Assembly: GCA_017937215.1 (NCBI GenBank)
Contig: JAGBDZ010000061.1
Coordinates: 1 to 64,000, forward strand
Reading direction: 5' to 3'
DNA: 64,000 nt
From: Akkermansia sp.
GTDB taxonomy: Bacteria; Verrucomicrobiota; Verrucomicrobiia; Verrucomicrobiales; Akkermansiaceae
In this document: piece by piece, positions 1-10,900 of the stretch
How the letters are laid out: each line of letters begins with the position of its first letter
Position numbering within the stretch: position 1 is the first letter of the stretch
Program-made: the position numbers and the translations under genes
Notes under the pieces: model-generated
The model's database searches: none
Told to the model about the DNA's origin: nothing
What the model saw: the letters and a program-made list of their open reading frames with translations, nothing else

Positions 1-456
1 CTTTATCCTCTCCGGCGCCCCGCCTGGCAGGTTGTTAGCCAGTAGTGCCGCTTCGCAGCAGCCCTCGGCGCCTCGGAAAGTCATACTTGGAAAATTGCCT
101 CGCCCGGCCGGTGAAGCGGCTTGCCGCTCTCTCTTTCGGGCAACCCCGTAGCGGGGTGCGGGGCAAAGCTTATCACAAACCGCATTTCACGTCAAGCGTA
201 TTTTTGACTTTTTTATGCAGAAAATTCATCCCGCCTGCCCTAACCACTATCATTTCGTGTAGGTTAGAGTTGAAAAATTATTTTTTTGATTCAGGACAAA
301 CATGAATTGCCCCCAGCAAATGAAGGACAGAGAGTCTGCGGAATATTAAAGAGAGTTCCCGAAATGCCAGACGCAAATAATAGACAGTGGGCATGGCGCG
401 GCACAAGGCGGCACCATGCCCGGTATTAGCAAATTCGCAGATACAAGGTGCATCCC
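1..456. other. Unassigned left-edge region without a convincing gene
   Basis: I see no credible protein in this stretch. Open frames here are short, start in GC-rich structured sequence and lack recognisable motifs. The first ~170 bases are GC-rich and structured, including a perfect 6-bp hairpin (arms 143-148 and 152-157); 180-300 is AT-rich. An RNA gene or the end of a neighbouring element to the left is possible, but I could not match it to tmRNA, SRP RNA, 6S RNA or RNase P RNA by eye. Confidence 0.4.
389..421 (-). terminator. Hairpin downstream of the Sel1 lipoprotein gene
   Basis: An 8-bp perfect stem (GGGCATGG at 389-396 and CCATGCCC at 414-421) starts about 35 bp past the stop codon of the minus-strand Sel1 gene. 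The loop contains further self-complementary GC-rich sequence. No U-tract follows on the minus strand, so it could be a factor-assisted terminator or an mRNA 3' end stabiliser rather than a classical intrinsic terminator. Confidence 0.45.
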
Positions 457-1761
457 TTACGGTGCAAGCTTTTCTGTGGCCTGCATGTGCCCGGCAGCAG
501 CAGCTTTGCGCCACCAATCACGCGCAGCTTCCGGGTCAGCCTTGATTCCAGCCCCGGACTCAAGGCAGTTTCCCAAGTGAAACATGGCCGAGGGGTTGCC
601 AGTCTCGGCATATTTTCTGTAGATTTCCACAGCAGCTGCACAGTCCTTCGGCACCCCGAGTCCCTTCATAAGGCAAGCGGCATATTCCATGGCACCCAGG
701 ACGTCTCCCTGCTGCGCGGAAAAGGCAAACAGCTTTGCAGCCTGCTGCAAATCCCTGGTGGCACCGTGGCCGCTTGCCACACATTTTCCAAGAAAACAGG
801 CAGCGCGCGGGTGCCCGGCTGCGGCGGCCTTTTTCCAGCACACAGCAGCCTTGGCAGGATTTATCGCCACTCCCAGACCGCGGTCGAAGCACGCCCCCAG
901 CAGGCAGAAGGCTTCAGCATTCCCGCGGGCGGCCGCCTGTTCAAAGCAGCGGACAGCCCCGGGATAATCCTGCTTTACACCATGGCCATCAAACAAGAGC
1001 TTACCCAACTCCAGCAAAGCAACCTCATTTCCGGCCTTGACCGCCACCTTCAGATACGGTATAGCCCGAGCGCAATCCTGGGGAGCACCTCCGTACCCCT
1101 CCATATAAGCACGGGCAACAAACAGGCAAGCCTCCGCATGTTTCTGACCGGCAGCCTGAGTAGCATAATCGAGAGCCTTTGCGGCATCCTTCCGCACGCC
1201 GGCTCCGCGGTCATGGCACACCGCCATACTGTAGGCACCGGCGGGGTTTCCCGCCTCCGCCGCAGCAGTATAATATTCAACCGCCTTGCCCATGTCACGC
1301 TCCAAGCCTCCATAGCCATTGGCATGGGCCATACCCAGCACCACCATGGCATCAGCCCACCGGGCCGCGGCAGCCTGCTGCCAGCACCTCACCGCCAGTA
1401 CGGGGTTCCTATCCGTACCGACGCCCCGGTCATAGCAGAGGCCCAGATGGTAAGCAGCCTCAGCGTGACCGGCCCCTGCCGCGCGCTGCAACATTTCAAA
1501 TCCGGACTTCTGCACATCGGCATCGGGCGAACGCAGCATCCCCCGGCCACGGTGGAATATGGCAGGTGCATAATTCAGCTCAGCCGCCCGCTGCAGCAAC
1601 TCCTCCGCGCGTGCAGCGGCAGCATTATCGGCCGCTGAGGCCCCCAGCTCGAGCGACTCCTCATAAAGGGCCTTTCCCTCGTTCTCTTGCCGGTCACCGC
1701 AGCCCCCGAGCAGCAGGGCCGCAACCGCCCCCGCCAGCAGAAACTTCTTTTCCTTGTTCAT
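457..1761 (-). CDS. Sel1-like repeat lipoprotein
   Basis: This 434-residue protein has a short basic N-terminus (KEKK), a hydrophobic stretch and a lipobox ending LGGC, with the acylated cysteine at residue 21. It is therefore predicted to be a membrane-anchored lipoprotein facing the periplasm. The rest is about ten back-to-back Sel1/TPR-like repeats of ~36 residues, with the typical pattern of a GxxYxxGxG turn followed by AA..AAxxGxxxA helices (for example LGLCYDRGVGTD, LGACFDRGLGVA and LGNCLESGAGIK). Sel1 repeats are solenoids that bind proteins and have no catalytic role of their own. The partner cannot be deduced from sequence. It lies downstream of the giant autotransporter on the same strand, separated by a strong hairpin, so it may be its own unit or partly co-expressed. 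Confidence 0.85.
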   Translation of the reverse strand: MNKEKKFLLAGAVAALLLGGCGDRQENEGKALYEESLELGASAADNAAAARAEELLQRAAELNYAPAIFHRGRGMLRSPDADVQKSGFEMLQRAAGAGHAEAAYHLGLCYDRGVGTDRNPVLAVRCWQQAAAARWADAMVVLGMAHANGYGGLERDMGKAVEYYTAAAEAGNPAGAYSMAVCHDRGAGVRKDAAKALDYATQAAGQKHAEACLFVARAYMEGYGGAPQDCARAIPYLKVAVKAGNEVALLELGKLLFDGHGVKQDYPGAVRCFEQAAARGNAEAFCLLGACFDRGLGVAINPAKAAVCWKKAAAAGHPRAACFLGKCVASGHGATRDLQQAAKLFAFSAQQGDVLGAMEYAACLMKGLGVPKDCAAAVEIYRKYAETGNPSAMFHLGNCLESGAGIKADPEAARDWWRKAAAAGHMQATEKLAP

Positions 1762-1813
1762 ATCGTGTCTTTGCGCTATCAGAATCTTCCTATCTACCGT
1801 CTCCTAACTCATT

Positions 1814-1842
1814 CCCCCCTCCGGCAAAGCACCGGAGGGGGG
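1814..1842 (-). terminator. Strong hairpin after the autotransporter gene
   Basis: A perfect 11-bp GC-rich inverted repeat (arms 1814-1824 and 1832-1842, 7-nt loop) lies 60 bp past the autotransporter stop codon and 52 bp before the Sel1 gene start. On the minus strand the stem is not followed by a U-run, so termination may be partial or factor-dependent. Confidence 0.6.
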
Positions 1843-1902
1843 GAGAGGAAGAAACGGATGCGATGTCCGGCCTGCACCAGGCAGGCCGGACGTACAGATC
1901 CA

Positions 1903-4900
1903 TCAGAACGTGTACTTCAGACCAGCAGAGCCACCCGCCGTCGTCTGCTCAGAACGGAACTCACCGGTCACGTTGCCGAAGATCCCCCACTGGTCACCCA
2001 AGGGAACCAGCAGACCGGCGTTGAGGCGCAGGCCGCAGTTGCCGGCCTCCGGACCGGACAGCTGGAAGCTGTTGCCACCGCCGATGAAAGCGTTGTTCAC
2101 CTTCGTAGTGCTATCACCCGTATCGGCCACAAACATAGCCTCTGCGGAGAAGTAGCCCGGGTTCACCGTCTGGTCACCGAAGCGGTAGGTATAACGGGCA
2201 CCTACACCGAAGGTGAAGGAAGCCACGTCATCGAACGAGGAGCGCAGGCCGGCATTGCCCATGCCATCTTCCTCCATGTTATCCACCTGGGCAAACAGAG
2301 CCTCGGCCATCACCAGGCTGGAGAGGGAGTAGCTCTCCGTCTGCCAGATGGCGTAGGTCGTCTCATAGCTCATGGTGAATGCCATGGCATCCGTGCTGCC
2401 CTCAGCCGTGCCGGAGTAGCCGTGGCCAGGGGCATTCACACCCACCATGCGCTCCGTATCCATGCTGAAGAAGGCGGCACCGATCGAGCCCATCTGGGCG
2501 AAACGACCGCGGCGGTGCAACAGTCCCACATCGAGGAACACGCCGTCGGAATCAATCTTGGTTGCGCCGCAGTCGGCATCAGCCTGAGAGAAGGACAAAG
2601 CAGCCCCGAAGGTCCACTCATCATTAATAGCATGAGCCACGGTGAACATAGCACCGATGCTGTCGCGGTTGTACTCAGCGGCATTGCCATCCTCATTCAC
2701 GGTGGAGGAACCACCAGTCACTGAGGCGGAGACCGAGGTGGATTCCACATCGCTCAGACGAATTCCGCTGGGGGCATAGCGACGCTGCAAGCCGGCGGCC
2801 ACGCTCTGCAGCGTGCTGCGCAGCGTCTGCAGGTGTTCCTTGGTCTCATCGGCGATGAGCTTCGGCGCAGCAGCCAGGCCGGCACCGCTCAGACTCTCCA
2901 AGGCAGCCAAGGCAGCTTCCTCAGAGCGAGTGTGCTCCAGGGCATCCATCACGGCACCCAGTTCACCCACCGGGGCATCCAGCGCAGCCAGGGCATCAGC
3001 CGTGGCAGACTGGTTCTCGGTCTTGCCGGCTGCACCCTTATAGTTCCTGGAGAACACGATGTCACCACCTTCGGCATGCACGTTCAGCGTGTCGTAGCTG
3101 TGCAGCACCTCCGCAGCAAAGGAGCCCTTCACTGAGCCGGTCACCACAGAGTGGCGTTCCTGGTCAGCCACATTGGCCTCATTCGTGCCCATGTCGTTCA
3201 GCTGCAGCACAGCACCATCAATGCTCAGTACCCCGCTGTTGCGGATCTGGTCAGAGCCGCTGCGCTGGCCGAGCTTCACATCGGCCACCACGATGGAACC
3301 GGCATCAATGCTGCCGCCGTTCACCGCCACAGAGCCCATATTCTTCTCACCTGCAATCTGCATAGTGGAGTCCTTCAGGGTCAGCGTACCCAGCGTGGCA
3401 CCGGCGGCGGCATCCAGCTTGGAGCCATCCACCTTCACACCACCGATTGCGGTATCACCGGCCAGCACGAGCGTATCGCCACCGGTCTTCACGATGGAGC
3501 CTACGCCAGTCACCGTGCCCACCAGCTTCACGCCCTTGCCGGCATTCAGCGTGCCGGCAATGTCCAGCGTCTTACCGGTCAGAGTCACCTCGGAGGCATC
3601 CAAGTTGCCATCGATGGAAAGCTCACCGGCGGCAGCCGTCACGTCTGCGCTCACCGTACCATCACCGGCCAGGGTAATATCGCCAGTGTTGGAAACCACC
3701 TTGCCGGCAATATCCAGGTCACCGGCAGTCACCACCGAGCCCTCAGCCGTCAAGGTTGCACCTGTGGCCACCGCCAGATTCTTCACTGCGGCAGAACCGA
3801 CCTTGGAATCCGTGCTCACCGTGGTATCGCCCGCCTCCAGAGCACCGGAGATGGTGGAGTTGGACAGAGCAGCAGCACCCGTGGCCGTCACAGAGCCCTT
3901 CACCTCAGCATCGGTCAGCGTAGCGGCATCCGCTGTGGTCACGGAGCCAGTGATGGTGCCGTTGTGCACCGTCACAGCGCCGGAAGCGTTGGTCACAGAA
4001 CCAATGAGCTTGCCACCGCGAGTTACGTCTACCGTGGAAGCACCGGTGATATCGCCGGAAATCTTACCACCATCGGTCACGCTCACGGAATCAGAGGCAG
4101 CCACATCGCCGGTGAGCGTACCGTCGGTGGTCACGCTCACCGTGGTGGCTCCGGTCACACTACCGGCTGTCACCGTAGCTCCGGCTGTGACGCTCACCGC
4201 ACCGGCTTCAGTGATGCCGGCGGCAGTCACCGCAGCACCGTCGGAAGCAGACAGTCCATCATTGTTCAGCTCAATGGTGCCGACATTCTTGAAGGTTGCG
4301 GCATCCACCGTCAGGCCACCCGAGATATTGGCACCGCCCTTGTTGGTTACCTCTGCACCATCGCTCAGGCTCATGCCACCTTCGGCCACGCTGATAGCGT
4401 CCACATCTGTACCGGTGATGGTCACATCCAGGTCAGAGCCGCTCAGAATCAGGCCCTTGTCAGCCTTCAGCTCAGCCATCTTGCCATCGATATTGTTCAG
4501 TTTCACCGTGGTGGAATGGAAGCTTCCTTCCACCGCAACCGTGCCGTTAGTCAGCGTAGTTGTGCCGTGTACAGTCACATTAGCAGCGGCCAGCGTACCA
4601 GTGTTCACGCTCAGGTCATTGCCCACGTTCACATCCCCCTTCACCGTCACATTGCCGATGGTGATCATGTCTCCGGTCACATTCATGCCGGAACCGATGG
4701 TGGCGTTGGTCAGCGTAGCGTTGGCCACAGTGTTGCCGTTGTCTGCATTCACAGCATCGGTCTTAGTGTCCTTCACAATGAGGTCACCCTCGGTAGACAT
4801 GGTGATACTACCGATGGAAGTCCCATTCAGCTCAACCTTGGTAGCACCGCCCGTGATGCACCCAATGCTGCCGCCGCCGGTCACAATCTCACCATCGGAG

Positions 4901-7900
4901 TTCAGCGAACCAGTGATATTGGCATTCGTCAGCTCAGCACCGCTGGCACCGGACACAGAGTCGATGGTGCCATTTGTAGCGGTGAGCTTGCCGGTCATCC
5001 CGATGGCCCCCACCGTGGTGTTGGTGGTGCTCACATCGTTGGCACCGGTGATGCTGCCGATGTTGCCACCAGTGGCCACCACATCAGCATCCGGGCCACT
5101 CATGGCCAACTCACCCGTGATAGAGGCTGCATTCAGCACAGCACCGGTAGCACCGGTCACGGAAGCAGCGGTCAGCGTGCCATCAGCGGCATCCAGTGAG
5201 CCGGTCAGCACCACAGCCCCGGTGGTGATGGTGCCGCCATTGGAAATCTCCATAGAGCCGGCAACAATCTCATTGGCACCATTGCTGATAGTGCCGCCGT
5301 CAGCCTTCACCGCACCGTTGGCGGCATAGATGCTGCCGTTGGCCGTGATGGTGGCACCATCCTCTGCGGTCACACTGGCTGCACTGCTGGTAATTCCCTG
5401 AGCAGAGCTGATAGTGCCGCCGTTGGTTGCGACTACACCATTGTCGGCAGAAATGCCACCCTGCGTGGTTGTGATAGTGGAAGCATCTGCCACGACCTGG
5501 GACGTTGTGGAAATCGTGTTAGTAGTCAGGCTTGATGCCTCACCATTCAGGGCTTCGGCCCGTACCTCGTTCGTCAGGTTGGTCAGGCCCGTGCCCACTA
5601 CGGCTTCAGAACCCTTCAGTACAAGACCCGTCACGCCGGTAAGCTCAGCAATCTTCAGATCCGAGTTTTCCAGAACCAGCGTTGCAGTATCTACATTCAC
5701 ACCGTCCAGCTTACCTCCATTCTTCAGCGTCAGCTCGTCCGTCACCGTCACATCCGTTGACTTCAGAGTAGCCTTCGTGCCATCGATGGTCAGGTCATTT
5801 ACCGTCACCTCAGAAGCATCCACTGTAGAAGCCCCGGCGATGGTCAGGCTATCCAGATCCACCTTGTTGGCAGTCAGCTTGGAACTACCGTCTGCAGTGG
5901 CATCCAGAGTCAGGTTGGTGCCGCTCACGTTGCCGGTAATGGCAAGCGTGGAATTGGTAAGCACCAGGCCAGTGCCGCTGTTGATCTGCAGGTTTGCAGC
6001 CGTCCAATTCTGGTTGCTGGCAGTATCAGCCTCAGTTGCATCAGCGTTGCCCACAATGATTCCCTTCTCTGCCGTGATGCTGGTGTAGGCATTAGCACCG
6101 GTCAGGGAGGCGATGGTTACGCTGCTGGAGGCAGACTCAATGGTGTTCACCAGGGTAGCATCGGGAGTACCCTCAACTGCCCCCATCTCACCAATCACGA
6201 TTGCACCGTTACCGGTAGCACCGCCGGTGGTACCCACCTTTACCGTGGTTCCCTGTGCCGTCATCGCATCGATGGTGATGGCTACATCATCCGGGCTGAC
6301 AGTGCCGCGGGCAATGAGTTCCTGACCAGTGCCGGCAAGCGTGCCGACGCTGATAATGCCGCCATCCACCTCCGTACCGGAGCCCTGCAGCACACCGACG
6401 ATGTACACATCGCCCGTGGTGGCAGTCAGGGTGTTATCTGAGCCGTCAACTCCACCGGTAATGATGATGTCGCCCTCAGCGGTGGTCACCGTATTCTGCC
6501 CGGCACCGGCAATGGAAGTCACCGTCACATCGCCTTTAGCCGTGAGCGCGTTCTCAGCGCCCATGATGGCACCGGTAGTAATCTCACCATTGGTTGCAGT
6601 CAGTTCGTTCGAATTGCCGGTAATGGAGCCGCTCACAATGCCGGCGGTCTCGGAAAGCAGCTTGTTGCTGTTGCCAGTGATATCCCCGGTCTCGATGGAT
6701 TCGGTGGCGGTAAGCTCGTTGCCGTCACCATTGACAGCCCCGGTCTCAATCGTGGTGCCGGTCAGTGTATTGCCGTCGCCCGCGATGGATTCGGTCAAGA
6801 TATCGCCGTTCACTGCGGTCAGCTTATTCGCATCGCCGGTAATGGTTCCAGTAGTCAGCGTAGCACCATCACCCTCCACCTCGATACCATTGGCAGTCAG
6901 GATATTACCATTACCTTCGATAGCACCGGTGGTGACAGTGGCTGCAGCAACCAGCTCATTGTATTCACCATCAATAGCGCCGGTGGTGATGAAGCCTTCC
7001 TCAGATGCCAGCGTGTTACAGTCGCCAGTGATGGCACCAGTAGCGATATTACCCATGGCGGTCAAGGTATTGCCCTTGCCCTCCTGTCCAGCGGCGGTGG
7101 CATCATCGGCACTAGTAATGGTCCCGGCCTGAATGCCGCCGGTTTCAGAAGTCAGCGTATTGCCGTTCCCCTGAAGTGCACCTTGCAGGTAGATACCCTC
7201 ACCAACACTGTTCGTCCCCTTGGCCAGCAGCGTGTTCCCAGTGCCGGCGAGAGAAACCCCATCCGTGGCATCCAGGATGATGCGGCCCGTGTCGGCAGTC
7301 AGTGTGTTCTGGTCACCGGCAATGCCTCCGGCAATGCGGATTCCGTACTGAGAAGCACTCATACCGTGAGAAGTCAGCTCGTTGGCATCGCCCGTCAGCT
7401 TACCATCCACATTGATGGAAGCCGCGGCTTCCAGCTCGTTGGCATCGCCGGTGATGGCACCTGAATTCACAGCCCCGCGGGTGGAAAGCAGGATGTTACC
7501 ATTGGCATCAGTGCCGTCCACGCCAATACCGCCAAGGGCGATGTTGTTATCAGCGGTCAGCTGGTTATCACTACCGGTCAACTTGCCACTAATGGTGATG
7601 AAACCGGTATTCGCCACAGCGGCATACTCCGCATTCCAGCCTGCTTTCTCATCATCGGCCAGAGCATTGTAGGCCTCCGGAGTAATTTCGGCACCGTCCT
7701 TCCAGTACCTGGCGACGGTGGACAGCTCGTAAGCGTTGATATCAGTCTTGTTGGCACTGAAATCGCGAAGCACGGTAAGGGAGGCTATGCCATCATCCTT
7801 AGTTTCCACGGCACCCAGCGTAGCCGAGGCACTGGCCTGGTAGGTAGCATCCACAGCCAGCGTAAGCTGACCGGTGGGCAGCACCGTGTAGTCTTTTCCA

Positions 7901-10900
7901 TCGAGATTAACGATGGAACCAGGTTTTGTCTCGCCGACGATCGGAGCGGTAATCGCAGACAGGAAATCATCCTCCGCATCGGTCAACCCGGCAAGGGCCT
8001 CGGAAACAATGGCACCGGTATTCTCAACCGCGCCCGTGCCGAGCGTAGTGGTGGTGTACTCAAAGTTGTACTTGGCCACCACGTCGCCATCGTTGAGCAC
8101 ACTGCCGGCAGGAAGCAGCTCCAGCGAGCCCTCGGCGTTCTCCTTATAGAGCTTCATCCCCTCTGCCACGGTCACTGTATTACCCTGGCCGCAGTTTACC
8201 TTGTACATATAGGCCTTGGCTCCCTCCACGGCAGTGGTGGTGCCGGCTTCCGTGCTGGCAACGGTTGCCAGGCGAGTCAGTCCGCCGGTCTGGATGGTGG
8301 AGCGGCTATCCAGCTGGGCCACCCCCGTCTGGTGGGCATCTGTCAGATCACGCAGCTTCACATTGGCATCCACTGCGTCTGCAGAAGCACCCAGTGCATC
8401 ACCCACAGCGGCTACATCGCCCAGGATGACGGTACCGCCATTCAGCCCAAGACTCAGGTAATCACCATTATTCAGCTTCGGCGTAGTAAGTTCTCCATTC
8501 ACCACGTTGATGATACCGTGAGCAACATAGTTCACAGCCGGACCGATAGAAGCCACAGCAGAGCTGGTGGAGCCATTGCCCACGAGGCTCAGCACACCTT
8601 CGTTGTCGAACTTAAGCTCATCAATACGAGCATTGCCCTTGATGGTTACCTCAGTACCCTTGTAATCATCGATGATGTATGACTTGCCGGCACCTTCACC
8701 AGCCCCGCGGACCTGGAGAGTATCGATATAGGCATCGCCGTTGATGACAACAGAGGAAAGGTCGGCTCCCTCCGTATACAGATCGCCAGCATTCACCTTC
8801 ATGGTCTTAACGAATGCTGTTCCGTCAATCGAGATCTCTGCCCCCTTCTTCACATTCACCGTGCCGAAGTAGTTATACTGATTTTCAGGATTTCGATTAT
8901 TTCCGGCAGCCCCAGACTGACCATTGTTTGCCCAGATATTCTTAATAGCAATGGTTGAACCATCGATATTCAGCGTACTTGAGTTTTCATAAGCCCCACC
9001 GGCCTTACTATTCACATCCGCCAGTTGAGCAGCGGAAACCGTGCCATCCCCTGCCAGTGCATACACGTTGGTCAAATTCAGAGTCTGGTCTTTGCCCATG
9101 GCGGTTTTGGTAGCGACCTGCACATTGGCATTTGCAACACTCAGCGTTGCTGCAGCACCGGAAATATCCAGCGTACCTTCCGTCACCAGCGAAGCATCAT
9201 GGTTCCCGGCAGACTGAATATCGCCATCCAGATTCACGGAAGAATCATCGGTAATCGTCATATCTCCCTTGGAGTACAGGTTCACATCATCCAGCAGCCG
9301 GCTGCCGGTGATGGTCAGCGCACCATTCCTGATGTTCACGTCCGCGCCGGAAACTGTGCTACCCGTGATGCTGCTGGCATCTGTAGCTGAAAGAACGGTC
9401 TTCGTGTAGGTCTCTATGGCATTTCCCTCAGCATCCGTACCAGCCAGCGCGGCGGCAGCAATGGTGGAATCCGTCACAGAGAGCGCACCGGCGCCAGTAG
9501 TGACAGTGGCGGCACTGATGAGGTATCCATCGATAATGATATCACCGGCAGCTGTCGTGATTTCTGATTCACTGATGCTTTTCTCAAATACGCGTTCAGA
9601 AACCAATACATCCATGTTCACGCGGCTGCTCCAATTATCCGCTAACCATGCAAAATCTGCGGTCTTATATGCAGCCAGCTGTACCGCAGAAGAGAACGTG
9701 AGCTCGTAATCACGGGAACTGGGGGATATGGACACATCGTCAAATATGAATGTCGCGTTGCCGTTTTCCACTGTGCATGAGGTGGAGCTGGCCACAACCT
9801 GGCCACCTTTCTTGAGGGTCATCACCGTAGAATCGGCAATGCTGTGCCCGCTGCGAATCTGAACTGTCACCGAGGTCAGCTTGCCAGCCTCCGGAGCAAC
9901 ACCAATCGCCGTCAGACCCTTCTTCAACTTGATACTAGAGTATTCACCACCATTAGGCGGTAAGTCTCCGATATAAGAGGGCTCAGACGCCGCTGCATGT
10001 TCAACAATTGCGCACGTGCTATTCAGATCAATAGAACCGCTCCTGGTGGAAATCACCACATTGGAAAGAGTAGAATCGGTCACCTTGACATCTCCATAAG
10101 GCACATCGGCTGTCACAGGAGTGCCGGCCAGAGAGGACTCCTTGGTTACGGCAGCAGGTGCCACATCGGAGTAGGAGATGGAGCCGTCTTCCCCGATGGT
10201 GGCAGAAACGCCGCTCTTGATGGTAGCGTTGGCGAGGGTGCTATCGGATATGATGATGGAACCGCCGATGGTGGAGTCGAAGTCGGACACATCCTGATTG
10301 CTGATACCCCTGGTAGAGAGAGCAATACCATCGATGGTGACGGAGGAGAGCTTGATATCGCCCTCGAGGTCAAGCACGCGGGTGCCGTTGACATTGGCAT
10401 CGCTGCCAGAAATTTCCATGTGTGCACCGCCAATCACAACACTGTCGGTCAGGGCACCGCCGTCCTCTACGGTGATGGAGCCCTCATTGCCGGTGATGGT
10501 GGAGCCGGTGATGGTGGAGCCGGCTCCACTGACGGTGATGCCGTCGATACCATCGGCCTCAGCCCCGATAATAGAGCCAGACTCGATAGTGCCACCATTC
10601 TGCACAGTGAGACTGCCGGAAACATTTTCAAGATCGGCACCGTTCACAGTGGAAGCATCGACGGTGACGTTATTGGCACCATCGATAGAGCCACCTTCGA
10701 TAGAGGCCCCATTCTGCACAAGCACATTGCCCTCTGCGGTCACATCAACACCCACGATTGCAGACTCATCAACCGTGAGATCGCCACCGACATTGACGGT
10801 GATGCCGGCGTTATCGTCGGAGGTATCATCAGGTGTGCCACTGTCGTTGGGAATATCAGTGATAGTGGAGTTGCCGGTGAGGGTGAGATCGCCGGTGGCA

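Noticed and set aside
45-305. 86-residue open frame at the left edge
   Set aside because: No motif, no credible start context, and composition follows a structured GC-rich region; probably non-coding.
302-349. 15-codon open frame with AGGA 6 nt before its ATG
   Set aside because: The ribosome-binding context is decent, but the peptide is too short and without other support to call a gene.
6300-7560. Regularly spaced repeats that could be mistaken for a CRISPR array
   Set aside because: They are in-frame coding repeats of the autotransporter passenger, degenerate at DNA level and without unique spacers.
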